Of a stretch of 64,000 nt of DNA, positions 56,290 through 64,000 are shown piece after piece (position 1 is the first letter of the stretch; every line of letters begins with the position of its first letter). The notes under the pieces were generated by a model that ran no database searches, was not told where the DNA came from, and saw only the letters and a program-made list of their open reading frames with translations. A program made the position numbers and the translations under genes. Origin of the DNA: Calidifontibacter indicus (GTDB lineage: Bacteria > Actinomycetota > Actinomycetes > Actinomycetales > Dermatophilaceae); NCBI RefSeq assembly GCF_003386865.1, contig NZ_QTUA01000001.1, positions 992,001-1,056,000 of the forward strand, read 5' to 3'.

Positions 56290-56975
56290 CCCAGGGTACT
56301 GCGGGGGCCGTCGTCAAGACGGCCCCCGCAGTTTGCATCGACGGCGTGTCCCTGACGTACCAGGAACGCCAGGTTATTCGTGATTTTTCTCTGACCGTAA
56401 GCGGTGGCTCGTCTGTTGCCCTCATGGGAAAGAGTGGCTCGGGTAAGTCCTCGGTGTTGTCGATGGTGCTCGGCTTGCTCAAACCGGACTCGGGAGAGAT
56501 CCGGGTGGGCGCGATCGACGTGATCCGCGCGTCACAACGAAGTCTCACGGCGATGCGGCGAACACGTATCGGAGTCGTCTTTCAAAGTGGTGAACTGGTC
56601 GAAGATCTGACACCCGTTGAGAACGTCGCAGTGGCCGGGATGCTCGGTGGGCAGTCCAGAGATCAAGCAACAGCAGAGGCGGTGAGTTGGCTCTCCAAGC
56701 TTGGCGTTCCCACTGATGTCGTCCGAACCTCGGATCTGTCCGGTGGTGAGCAGCAACGAGTGGCTGTGGCCAGAGCCTTGATGGGAGGCCCATCACTGCT
56801 GATCGCTGACGAGCCCACCGCTTCCCTCGACTCTGACACTCGGGACCAGATCGCTGACGCGATCTTCGCGCTGCCCGCTCAAACGGGTGCGGCGCTCATC
56901 ATCGCCACTCACGACCGGGATGTCGCGGCCAGGGCGGATCGGACCGTGCATCTTGAGGAAGGCGACCGGTCTTGA
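56286..56975 (+). CDS. ABC transporter ATPase (peptide operon)
   Basis: 229 aa from GTG 56286, which overlaps the peptide stop as GTGA; an ATG 15 bases earlier lies in frame within the peptide gene. Walker A MGKSGSGKSSVLSM, signature LSGGEQQRVAVARAL, Walker B LLIADEPTASLDSDTRDQ and switch His IATHDRDVAARA. This is the MacB/LolD-like type used with FtsX-type permeases. Coding is less GC-rich than the backbone, supporting foreign origin. Confidence 0.92.
   Translation: MTQGTAGAVVKTAPAVCIDGVSLTYQERQVIRDFSLTVSGGSSVALMGKSGSGKSSVLSMVLGLLKPDSGEIRVGAIDVIRASQRSLTAMRRTRIGVVFQSGELVEDLTPVENVAVAGMLGGQSRDQATAEAVSWLSKLGVPTDVVRTSDLSGGEQQRVAVARALMGGPSLLIADEPTASLDSDTRDQIADAIFALPAQTGAALIIATHDRDVAARADRTVHLEEGDRS
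56298..56332 (+). promoter_or_regulatory. Attenuator-like hairpin inside the start of the ABC ATPase gene
   Basis: ACTGCGGGGGCCGTC (56298-56312) pairs exactly with GACGGCCCCCGCAGT (56318-56332), a 15-bp stem with loop GTCAA, followed by TT and then GC. It lies 9 bases after the peptide stop and covers codons 5-16 of the ATPase. It could partly terminate transcription so that peptide mRNA exceeds transporter mRNA. Confidence 0.75.
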
Positions 56976-59149
56976 GTCCCGCCGTGTTAGTCCACCTCAC
57001 GCGCGCATCTCGAACCCGAGCACGATGGGTCCCGTTACGGGCGGTGTGCCTTGTCGTGGGAGTGTTCGCGATCACCATGGCCGCGACCTTGTCGGCGATG
57101 GCACTCTCGCGTGATGCGGTCATCAGCAACAGATCGCAGGAACTGCTTGCTCTCAAACCCGCCCCCGGTCATCCTGCAACGTTCCTGATCGACAACCGGT
57201 TTCAAACGATCGGTCGTGAGCAGGTCGTCGTGATCACTGTCGAGCCGCTGTCGGCTGCGGCGCCGGTGCCGCCCGGGCTCGATCGTTGGCCGCGTCCCGG
57301 GGAAGCAGCACTGTCCCCGAGTGTCCAGAGGATGGGCGCGGCGGACATGTTCGGGCCTGCTCCTCAGACGATCGGGATCGAAGGCTTGGAGTCGGCGACC
57401 GACCCTCGCGTGTACGTACGACCTGCGAGGGGGACGGTGGATCGGACACAGATGCGGTCCGCGGACCGCTTCGGCGACGACGACACCAGCGAACTCTCAT
57501 CCTCGGTCGGCCTGGCCTTTCTGAACCGACTTGGCATGGGATCGGTGCTCGCAGGCCTGTGGGGAACGCTCGGCCTGGCGGGCGCAGCGTCTTTAGTCAC
57601 AGCGGCCGGGATGGGTGGTGACGACGCGCGACGTCGTGTTCGTCGGTTGGCCGCGCTGGGCGCAAGTCGACCCCAGGTGGTCGCGATGCGATGGGTAGAG
57701 TGTGCAGGTCCGATCGTGATCGGTGCCGGTTTGGGTGCGGCCGTCACAACAGCACTTCTGTGGGTGCCGCTCAACATCTCCTGGTTGCACGAGATCACGG
57801 CGCCTGCGGATCTGCGAGGCAGACCCGGGTTGCTGGTAGCGGCGCCCATGATCGCGATCGTCGTGGCGCTCATCATCCTGGCAGCGCCGGTCTGGCGCAC
57901 GCTCAGCACGCGACGAGCCGGGCGCGGGCGATTCTTCACACCGCAAGACTCATTGCCAATTACGCGTTCTTGGATCTGTGTCGCAGGGATCGTCGCTGGC
58001 TTGTGGATCCCGCCCCTGCTCACGGGGCCCCCGCGGCAACAGGCATATTTGCTGTGCGTCGCGGTGGTTGCGTGCACGCTCTCCTCGCTCGTGGCAATCC
58101 TCATTCATGCCCTGGGCCGCTTCCTCTCCACGGGAACGATCGGCAAGAATTCTCCGGCGAGTCTCACCGCAGGGGGCCTACTCAAAGCACGTCCGCGGCG
58201 AACAGCGCGAATGCTCACAGCCGTTTGTCTGGCGATCCTCACCCTCGGCCAGGTACAGCTTTCGACTGGCCTATTGGGCTCCCAGTACCACGCCGCGACC
58301 GCGGCCCAGAGGGCCATTAACGACAGCATCCTGATTTCCCCCAATGTTCTGCCCACCACCCAGGTGCAGTCGTACGTCTCCACCCTCCCGACGACGCAAC
58401 GAGCGATCTGGGTAGAGACGCGCCTCCCCGAGCGAGGAAACTCCACTCCCACCCAGACATTTTCTGGTTCGTGTTCCTCCTTGGCGTCACTTTCCCTGCC
58501 CTGCAGCTCCCAGAGGGTGAAAACCAACGCACTCCCGCCGCGTACTCGAATGGCACTGGCGTCCTTGGGTGGTGGTGCAGTTCGAACCACGGCAGGTTCG
58601 CCATGCGAAACGAAGGGACGAGACCAATGCCAGCTCCTCATCGTGTCTCCAGCAACGGTAGCCATGTCCGTGCGCGACATGACCAGAAAGTCAACGGCCT
58701 ATGTCGGTGGCGGCCTGCGGCTAGAGTCACTCGCTGCCCAGTCAGTCGCGGGAAGCGAGCCGAATCGGATTAGGGGGCGTTGGGTCGTGCTCTACGGTGC
58801 CATCGCCCTCGCGCTGCTCATCATTGCCATGGCCGCGATGCTCACCAGCGAAACCATGTCCGATGCCCGCCGATTGGCCGCGTTGGCGGCAGTGAGAGGA
58901 AACAAGGGGTGGCTGTGGCAACACGCGCTGCTGTCGGTACTGGTTCCGATTGGTGCGGCAGGCACGTTTGCCAGCGTTGCGTACTTCGTTCTGCCGGCCG
59001 CAACGAATAGCGAAGACGCCCGACTCGACCCGTCGTTCACCTACGCTTCCGCCGCGACGGTGATTTCGGTCGTCGTCGGCATCGCGGCCACCGCAGTCAG
59101 TGTCAGAACCACACGCGAAACCAACCCGCTGTCAGTCAGGCACACGTAG
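56972..59149 (+). CDS. FtsX-like ABC permease (peptide operon)
   Basis: 725 aa. Start TTG 56972 overlaps the ATPase stop as TTGA; GTG 56984 is an alternative. N-terminal helix (about residues 22-45), a large extracytoplasmic loop, four or more central helices (185-340), an extracytoplasmic domain rich in Thr/Ser with four Cys (SGSCSSLASLSLPCSS and PCETKGRDQC), and C-terminal helices. This is the double-FtsX permease type seen in peptide-resistance and lactococcin-972-type loci. It may export the adjacent peptide or confer immunity; the sequence does not decide between these. Confidence 0.85.
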   Translation: MSPAVLVHLTRASRTRARWVPLRAVCLVVGVFAITMAATLSAMALSRDAVISNRSQELLALKPAPGHPATFLIDNRFQTIGREQVVVITVEPLSAAAPVPPGLDRWPRPGEAALSPSVQRMGAADMFGPAPQTIGIEGLESATDPRVYVRPARGTVDRTQMRSADRFGDDDTSELSSSVGLAFLNRLGMGSVLAGLWGTLGLAGAASLVTAAGMGGDDARRRVRRLAALGASRPQVVAMRWVECAGPIVIGAGLGAAVTTALLWVPLNISWLHEITAPADLRGRPGLLVAAPMIAIVVALIILAAPVWRTLSTRRAGRGRFFTPQDSLPITRSWICVAGIVAGLWIPPLLTGPPRQQAYLLCVAVVACTLSSLVAILIHALGRFLSTGTIGKNSPASLTAGGLLKARPRRTARMLTAVCLAILTLGQVQLSTGLLGSQYHAATAAQRAINDSILISPNVLPTTQVQSYVSTLPTTQRAIWVETRLPERGNSTPTQTFSGSCSSLASLSLPCSSQRVKTNALPPRTRMALASLGGGAVRTTAGSPCETKGRDQCQLLIVSPATVAMSVRDMTRKSTAYVGGGLRLESLAAQSVAGSEPNRIRGRWVVLYGAIALALLIIAMAAMLTSETMSDARRLAALAAVRGNKGWLWQHALLSVLVPIGAAGTFASVAYFVLPAATNSEDARLDPSFTYASAATVISVVVGIAATAVSVRTTRETNPLSVRHT

Positions 59150-59226
59150 GTCTCGTCCGAGGGGCCGTTCGTAGAGCGAGACGCGATTCTTGGTGGCATC
59201 TGGGGTACACCCCAATCAGACACTCG

Positions 59227-60012
59227 ATGGCCTCACAACTGCCACCCGGGGCGATTCACACCTCGTTGCGCCGGTCGTTGTGGGAGATGAACGAGACCCC
59301 TGAATCGAGGGCACAAGCGTTGGCTTTGTGGCGGGACGAGGCTCCCGTCACAGATCCTGAACCTGTTGACGCGCCGGCGGAGTTGGAGCAGGCAAGCCGT
59401 CATTTGGCCGAGTGGGAATCCGATGTGCGGCAGACCGACCCGCACGACGTCGACCAGTGGCGATCGCACGCGGCGACGGCCGCGAGCCTGCTCGCGTTGG
59501 CGGCGATTCATCACCCCGACCGCGAAACGGGTTCCCAGCTCGGCGCCGTCTCCGACGAAGCCGCACGAGTCTCCTTCGAGCCACAGCAGCCACGGCACCG
59601 CAGCTACGGTCACGGCAGCCTGCAACCACGCACCAGCAGTGCCGGACTCGCGCTGGTGCATTTCAACCTTGCGCTGCGCGCGTCGTCGACCAACTCGGCC
59701 CGGGGTTGGTATGCGGTCATGAAGCAGATGCAACGCACCATGCGAGCCATCGAGGATGCTCAACGGGCCCGTGGTGAACTCGTCGCCGCCACCCGCACCA
59801 GTGAACTCGTCGCAGCCCACCTGGTGCCGATCTCCGACATGGGCGGGCATCCGGATCATTCGCCCACACCTGAACTCCCGACCCGCGATCCGATTCGTGC
59901 GTGGGAGCCTTCAGCGCCCAAGCCGCCCCATGGGCTCGACTTGGGCGAACGCCCAGGGTTACCCGGAAGCCGCGGTCTGGACACGAGCACCGACCGCGGT
60001 TACGGACGTTAA
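59227..60012 (+). CDS. Probable C-terminal fragment of a mobilisation relaxase
   Basis: 261 aa. No nuclease motif is present. It contains WRSHAATAASLLALAAIH, an ARVSFEPQQPRHR segment, and GLALVHFNLALR...RGWYAVMKQMQRTMRAIEDAQRARGELVAA, which resembles the helical C-terminal tail of actinobacterial relaxases. The N-terminal relaxase domain is missing, so it is likely a remnant of a mobilisable element. The start ATG 59227 may be accidental. Function as an independent protein is doubtful. Confidence 0.5.
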   Translation: MASQLPPGAIHTSLRRSLWEMNETPESRAQALALWRDEAPVTDPEPVDAPAELEQASRHLAEWESDVRQTDPHDVDQWRSHAATAASLLALAAIHHPDRETGSQLGAVSDEAARVSFEPQQPRHRSYGHGSLQPRTSSAGLALVHFNLALRASSTNSARGWYAVMKQMQRTMRAIEDAQRARGELVAATRTSELVAAHLVPISDMGGHPDHSPTPELPTRDPIRAWEPSAPKPPHGLDLGERPGLPGSRGLDTSTDRGYGR

Positions 60013-60037
60013 CCGTCGAGGTTTGGGGGTCCGGTCA

Positions 60038-60360
60038 GCTACCCCACAGCAGTTCCTGCTGACCGACTTCCGCACCGGTGTCACGGTCGGGCTGACCAAC
60101 CCCAAAACGCTGATCTTCCTGTCCGGCTGCTACCCGCGTTCGTCCCATCCGGAACATCCACCGTCCCTCAAATGCTGCTGCCTAGAACGATTTTCGCGGC
60201 GGTAGCGGTCGCGGGTGACAGCGTGTGGGCCATAGCAGCAGGTACCGCCCGAGCCTGGTTCACTCAAAGCCCTCGGCGCATCGGACGGCTCCGCACAGCC
60301 GGTGGAGCCATTCAGATCGGGCTCGGCACCTACACGGTTACCACCGGCGCCAAGCTCTAA
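60038..60360 (+). pseudogene. LysE-family exporter remnant, truncated and frameshifted
   Basis: C-terminal half of a LysE/RhtB amino-acid exporter. The first part reads LTDFRTGVTVGLTNPKTLIFL; the continuation LLPAFVPSGTSTVPQMLL lies in another frame because of a one-base change near 60,118. It then runs FAAVAVAGDSVWAIAAGTARAW to TAA at 60360. The first roughly 100 residues are missing. It overlaps the convergent GNAT gene at the stop. Confidence 0.75.
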
Positions 60361-60827
60361 ACCGAAGGCCGCAGTGCCAGCGTCATGAACACGCTGTTCG
60401 GATCGGCACCGTAACTGCCGAACGGTGGGCAATCGGTGAAGCCAGCCTTGCGGTAGAACGCACGCGCGGGGGCGAAGAAGTCCATGCTCCCGGTTTCCAG
60501 CGACACCCGGTTCACCCCACGACCTTCGGCGTCCTGCAGCACATGGTTCAGCATCCGGGACGCGATCCCTGCACCACGGCGGGCTGGCGCGGTGCGCATG
60601 CTTTTCAGTTCCTCATGTCCTTCAGCCAAGGCAGCCAGTGCGACCGTGCCGACCGTCACGTCGCCGTCACGGGCTACCCACAGCCGCACCCCGGGGCCTC
60701 GTAGCGCACCGACATCCAGGGCGTGCTGGCTCTCCTGCGGGCCCGTCGGGGCAATGTCATCCAAGTGCTCCTGCAAGAACACCGTCAGACCCGGATCATC
60801 GAAGTCAGCCTCAGCAATCTCGATCAC
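60357..60827 (-). CDS. GNAT-family N-acetyltransferase
   Basis: 156 aa. Acetyl-CoA site MRTAPARRGAGIASRMLNHVL (RRGAGIA, about residues 83-89), and C-terminal FFAPARAFYRKAGFTDCPPFGSY. The N-terminal half has ESQHALDVGALRGPGVRLWVARDG. The substrate cannot be inferred; many relatives acetylate small amines or antibiotics. It is intact, on the opposite strand to the LysE remnant, and its stop overlaps that gene's stop. Confidence 0.85.
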   Translation of the reverse strand: MIEIAEADFDDPGLTVFLQEHLDDIAPTGPQESQHALDVGALRGPGVRLWVARDGDVTVGTVALAALAEGHEELKSMRTAPARRGAGIASRMLNHVLQDAEGRGVNRVSLETGSMDFFAPARAFYRKAGFTDCPPFGSYGADPNSVFMTLALRPSV

Positions 60828-60947
60828 ATCAAACAGTCAACCCGACCCGACAGGCGAGCCACGGGGGTCCGTCTTAAGCCGTCGCAAGAGGGTTCACTTC
60901 AACCCGCCGTTGACAGGGTGACATGTGACCGACGTGTGGCGCGACGA

Positions 60948-61265
60948 TCACGATTCGCGCGTGGCGTCTTGGAGTCGCGCTGCGGCGATTCGGAACGCGT
61001 TCTGGAGGGCTGGAGGGTTGATGTCGCTCAGGTCGGTGTCGAAGGTGATGAAGAGGCCGGCGACGCCGGCCCATGACCATCCGCCGATGGTGAGGCGAGA
61101 GCGTTCTGGGTCGATGGGGGTGACGACGGATCCTCCGGGTGCCCAGCGGGCGACTACGTCGGCGGGCAGGCTAAGCGTGGCACTCCCGATGCATTGCCAT
61201 TGGCCGGGGGTGTCTCCTCGGTCGGGGTTTTGCGTGACGAGCCGGTTGAGCTCGTCCAAGGTCAA
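60948..61265 (-). CDS. Hypothetical protein
   Basis: 105 aa from TTG 61265 (TLDELNRLVTQNPDRG). I do not recognise a family. One hydrophobic patch (IGGWSWAGVAGLFITFDT) is surrounded by soluble sequence. The C-terminal end (LQNAFRIAAARLQDATRES) is helical. It lies immediately beside the IS3 element, so the original locus may be truncated upstream. Confidence 0.45.
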   Translation of the reverse strand: MTLDELNRLVTQNPDRGDTPGQWQCIGSATLSLPADVVARWAPGGSVVTPIDPERSRLTIGGWSWAGVAGLFITFDTDLSDINPPALQNAFRIAAARLQDATRES

Positions 61266-61370
61266 TGGGTTGAGGGTGAAGGGCCTTCCGGTGCTCGATT
61301 TCGGGCGGATCCGGTCAACGCGGTAGGTGGACCATGGGGCCCTACCCCCGGATCTTGGACACGGGTGTGA

Positions 61371-62291
61371 TTACGCAGCAGGTCGCAGCGTAGCGGTGTA
61401 GCCGGTCTCGAAGGCGACCGGCGAGGTGTAGCGACACCACGAGTGGCGTCGTTTGGTGTTGTAGCGGACGAGCCATCTGAAGACCTGCCGACGACAGGTC
61501 AGCTCCTCACTCCAGCAGGCGGCGTCTTGGAGGACTTCACGCTTCATCGTGGCGTTGAACGACTCTGCGAGGGCGTTGTCCGCGCTGGATCCGACGGCGC
61601 CCATGGACTGGGTCACGCCGAGCTTGCGGCAGAGCTTGGCGTAGGCCTTCGAGCAGTAGACCGACCCGTGGTCGCTGTGGAACACAACGCCCTTGAGGCT
61701 GCCCCGGGTCGCGGCGGCGGCCTTGAGGGCGTCCTCGACGAGTTCGGTGCGCATGTGATCGGCGATGGCCCACCCGGCCAGCCGACGGGAGTAGCAGTCG
61801 ATCACGGTCGCCAAGTACAGGTTCGTCCCGTCGGCCAGCGGCAGGTAGGTGATGTCGCCGACATAGCGCTCGTTGGGGCGCTCGTTGGGGCGCTCGGCGG
61901 TGAAGTCACGCTTGAGCAGGTCGGGGTACTTCTGCCCCGACGGCTCGGGAATCGTGGTGCGGACCCGCCGCTTCTTCACATAGCCGCGGATGCCCTCGAG
62001 CCGCATCACCCTCGCGACACGCTTGTGGTTGACCCGCTCACCGGCAGCCGCGCTGTCACCGAGTTGAGCGTTGAGCTCGGCGGTGATCCGCGGCGCGCCC
62101 TGAGTGTTGTCCTCGGCATGGACCGCTCTGATCCGCTCAGCCAGCGCCGCGTCGTCAGCTGCTCTGGCTTCGCGGGCCGGCGCGGCGTTGAGCCAGGCGT
62201 AGTAGGACGAGCGCTCGATCTCGACGAGCTCGCACAGTCGCTTCACCTCGAAGGTGGCGGAGTTGTCGGCGACGAACTGGAAGCGACTCAC
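61371..62291 (-). CDS. IS3-family transposase orfB
   Basis: 306 aa integrase-fold transposase. HTH_21-like region (RSSYYAWLNAAPAREARAADD), and the D-D-E catalytic residues in VGDITYLPLADG, VVFHSDHGSVYC and NALAESFNATMKREVL. A tandem duplication of ERPNER lies before the first Asp (at about 61,880). The start ATG overlaps the orfA stop, so the enzyme may be made by direct initiation rather than only by frameshifting. The gene ends inside the IS tip. Confidence 0.92.
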   Translation of the reverse strand: MSRFQFVADNSATFEVKRLCELVEIERSSYYAWLNAAPAREARAADDAALAERIRAVHAEDNTQGAPRITAELNAQLGDSAAAGERVNHKRVARVMRLEGIRGYVKKRRVRTTIPEPSGQKYPDLLKRDFTAERPNERPNERYVGDITYLPLADGTNLYLATVIDCYSRRLAGWAIADHMRTELVEDALKAAAATRGSLKGVVFHSDHGSVYCSKAYAKLCRKLGVTQSMGAVGSSADNALAESFNATMKREVLQDAACWSEELTCRRQVFRWLVRYNTKRRHSWCRYTSPVAFETGYTATLRPAA

Positions 62292-62656
62292 CAGCGCGTC
62301 TCCCCGGCGAAATACTTGGCCGCCCGCTGCAGGATCTCCCGCTCAGTCGTGAGCTTGGTCGTCTCCGCTCGCAACGCCGCGTTCTCGGCCTCGAGCCGGG
62401 CGACCCTCTGCTCCGGCGTCTCGTCCGTCGGTGCCGACGAGCTCGCGGCGGACGTCTTGGCTTGCAGCGGGCTGGAGGTCAACGTCCCATCAGCGGCGGT
62501 CTTCTTGCCGGTCCCGTAGACCTCGAGCCAGTGCCGCAGCGTGCCGCGGACGATGCCGAGGTCCTCGGCGATGCCGCGCACCGTGGCGCCCGGGGTGGAC
62601 TCGTACAAGTCGACGGCCTGACGACGGAACTCTTCGGAGTAGTTCTTCCTGGCCAT
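62288..62656 (-). CDS. IS3-family orfA (helix-turn-helix protein)
   Basis: 122 aa from ATG 62656; an ATG ten codons earlier is also in frame. HTH region FRRQAVDLYESTPGATVRGIAEDLGIVRGTLRHWL recognises the IS ends. A leucine-zipper-like segment follows (EQRVARLEAENAALRAETTKL). Stop overlaps the orfB start as ATGA. Its N-terminus is close to the right inverted end of the element. Confidence 0.9.
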   Translation of the reverse strand: MARKNYSEEFRRQAVDLYESTPGATVRGIAEDLGIVRGTLRHWLEVYGTGKKTAADGTLTSSPLQAKTSAASSSAPTDETPEQRVARLEAENAALRAETTKLTTEREILQRAAKYFAGETRW

Positions 62657-62788
62657 AGTCCTTCGATCATCTCGCTTCCCCAACACCAGGTGCTGGATTC
62701 AGCGTGTCCAAGAACCGGGGTCAGGCCCCGTCTCTCACCGAGCCGGCCCCCATACCTACGGAGTAACACAGCTGATTCCGGGTCACTC

Positions 62789-63196
62789 GTGGAAGACATC
62801 GCACAGGTCCAAGAGGTCCTCAAGAAGATCGACAAAGCGGGCCTCGCGTTTGTGGCCACCAGGCTGGCGAGCTCCACCGAACCGTTTATCTGGCTTGCGG
62901 AGATCAACTGGCACAAGCACAAGGGGAAGGAACGGTTATTCGGGGAGTACTTCGTCCCTGATGAGTTGGAGAAGGTCGTTGGTAAGCGCCTGCGGCAGGG
63001 CGACTACCGTGATGCCACGGACCCGCTGGACTTGGAACGACTGGAGAGAGACGCCTCCGGGCTGGAGAAGTTCTTGTACGTGACGGCCGGATCCTTGGCC
63101 TTCAAGTCGGAGTGCCTGAGGCAGGCCTCGAACAGGCTGACTCGACGCACGTTGGGAAGCCCGATTGTGAGACTTGCCAGCATCTCGGGTAAGTAG
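62789..63196 (+). CDS. Hypothetical protein, possibly truncated by IS3
   Basis: 135 aa from GTG 62789. Sequence VEDIAQVQEVLKKIDKAGLAFVATRL begins a helical protein; INWHKHKGKERLFGEYFVPDE and RLRQGDYRDATDPLDLERLE follow. No family is recognised. The start lies only 60 bases inside the right flank of the IS3 element, so the true N-terminus may have been removed by the insertion. It is followed 7 bases later by a small open frame. Confidence 0.5.
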   Translation: MEDIAQVQEVLKKIDKAGLAFVATRLASSTEPFIWLAEINWHKHKGKERLFGEYFVPDELEKVVGKRLRQGDYRDATDPLDLERLERDASGLEKFLYVTAGSLAFKSECLRQASNRLTRRTLGSPIVRLASISGK

Positions 63197-63203
63197 GGGG
63201 ATC

Positions 63204-63344
63204 GTGGCGGACGCTCTCGAGCACGGACGTTCGCAGGTCCCTGGGGGGTACGCCGAGGCGGTGGGAGTGTGGCTGCTGCTGGCCTGGGACGTTCTGCTCG
63301 AGGAGCTGACAGAGGTCTTCTCACCCTGGCGTCAGGCGCCCTAG
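63204..63344 (+). CDS. Small hypothetical protein
   Basis: 46 aa from GTG 63204, preceded by AGGGGG. Ends WRQAP just before the IS481 transposase remnant. It contains a moderately hydrophobic middle (AVGVWLLLAWDVLLEEL) and could be membrane-associated. It could equally be a chance frame. It follows the preceding gene by 7 bases on the same strand, which favours translation. Confidence 0.35.
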   Translation: MADALEHGRSQVPGGYAEAVGVWLLLAWDVLLEELTEVFSPWRQAP

Positions 63345-63357
63345 TTGTACCCGGCCA

Positions 63358-64000
63358 TCAGGTTGGTAGCAGGCGGCTGATCGGGGGCTTGCCTCGGAGT
63401 GAGCTGTGACGGCGGACAGTGTTGTAGTGCTCGAGCCACGGGGCAAGGGGCGTCTGCCCGCTCGGCGTTGTTGGGTGAAGGTCTGGCGGTAGGCCCACTC
63501 GGTGGCCAGGGTGCGGTTGAGGCGCTCGACCTTGCCGTTCTGCCAGGGGCAGTGGGGTTTGATGAACTTCTGCTTGGCGCCCAGGTCGGCGCAGACCCGC
63601 TTCATGTCGGCCGAGTTCCGGTAGGCGAACGCGTTATCGGTCATGACCCGTTCGATCCGGGTGATGCCCTGGCAGCGAAGTAGGCCGCGGCACGCTCGAT
63701 GAACGCCGCGCAGGTGGGGCCCTTCTCGTCGGGCAGGATCTCTGAGTAGGCCAGTCGTGAGTGGTCATCGACCAGCGAGTGCACGTAGTCGTAGCCGATC
63801 TTGACCTTGCGGTCGCGATTGCCGTTCGCCCGTCCGTGGGCGCGCCAGCCGCCGCCGTCGGGGATCTTGCCGAGCTTCTTGACGTCCATGTGGACCAGCT
63901 CGCCGGGCCGGTCGCGTTCGTAGCGCTGCGCGGTGGCCTTCGAGGACCGGATGACCTCCCCGGTCATGGGGTCGCACTCGCGCAGATAGGGGACGCCGTG
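63358..64000 (-). pseudogene. IS481-family transposase, frameshifted and cut by the window
   Basis: Integrase-type transposase reading in from the right edge (MTGEVIRSSKATAQRYERDRPGELVHMDVKKLGKI). Near 63,670 a base is missing, splitting DEKGPTCAAFIERAAAYFAAR from MTDNAFAYRNSADMKRVC. Near 63,460 another shift splits KVERLNRTLATEWAYRQTF from the expected TVRRHSSLGGKPPISRLLPT ending, giving TGA at 63358. The DDE Asp and Glu residues are in different frames. Length beyond the window is unknown. Confidence 0.82.

Larger units (their letters stand above)
61336..62729 (-). mobile_element. IS3-family insertion sequence, complete
   Basis: About 1.39 kb. The left end at 61336 reads GGGGCCCTACCCCCGG and the right end, read on the opposite strand, GGGGCCTGACCCCGG, followed in both by A/T-TCTTGGACACG. 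orfA and orfB are both intact and overlap by ATGA. No clear 3- or 4-bp target duplication is seen, which may reflect later rearrangement at one side. A second, solo copy of the left tip lies inverted at 55700-55770. Confidence 0.88.

Noticed and set aside
50511-59211. GCATCTGGGGTACACC occurs at 50511-50526 and 59196-59211
   Set aside because: A 16-base match in 64 kb of GC-biased DNA can occur by chance, and the sites share no clear context.

Overview
The window is high-GC DNA on both strands, with many GTG and TTG starts, ATGA/GTGA gene overlaps, and Lsr2, DisA, a class F sortase and a two-repeat ClpC. This points to an actinobacterium. The order tilS-hpt-ftsH-folE-folP-folBK-DUF3180 and the amount of lipoprotein and ABC-transporter content suggest Micrococcales, perhaps near Dermacoccaceae/Intrasporangiaceae. 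That placement is an inference, because no rRNA is present.

Positions 1-42,778 are chromosomal backbone. They hold: tmk (5' truncated by the window) and holB; a TAP-type secreted peptidase; a HAD phosphatase; tRNA-Thr(CGT); an alpha/beta hydrolase and an MFS permease; a cell-wall, tRNA, purine and folate cluster (dacB-like, DUF2342 metalloprotease, tilS, hpt, ftsH, folE, folP, fused folBK, DUF3180); a class F sortase with a repeat-rich surface protein; an orphan nuoD close to a MidA/NDUFAF7-like methyltransferase; a DUF2520 protein and panC; lsr2; a split NHEJ set (LigD-type polymerase, ATP-dependent ligase, Ku); a tyrosine phosphatase and an HprK-like ATPase; clpC followed by a 70-bp palindrome; argA; gntK-gntP; an ABC-2 exporter operon ending in an alkyltransferase-like gene; an iron/polyamine-type ABC importer; mutY and disA.

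From about 42,945 to the end the window is an accessory island starting just upstream of disA, where actinobacteria usually carry radA. It contains a broken IS256 element; an arsenic operon (arsR, ArsO-like flavoprotein, ACR3 pump, two LMW-type reductases, a CoA-disulfide-reductase-like enzyme); a membrane protein with nine 13-residue repeats, each carrying one cysteine; an intact IS1380 element with its 4-bp target duplication; and an uncharacterised set of a PIN-like protein, a Cas2/SinR-like protein and a small two-repeat protein. Beyond these lie a solo IS3 end, a putative secreted bacteriocin-like peptide with its own ABC transporter, a probable relaxase remnant, a LysE remnant, a GNAT gene, a complete IS3 element, hypothetical genes and a broken IS481 transposase.

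The best candidates for undescribed biology are the three genes at 53,766-55,413 and the peptide/ABC operon at 55,942-59,149. The cysteine-repeat protein next to the ars operon and the 70-bp palindrome after clpC come next.
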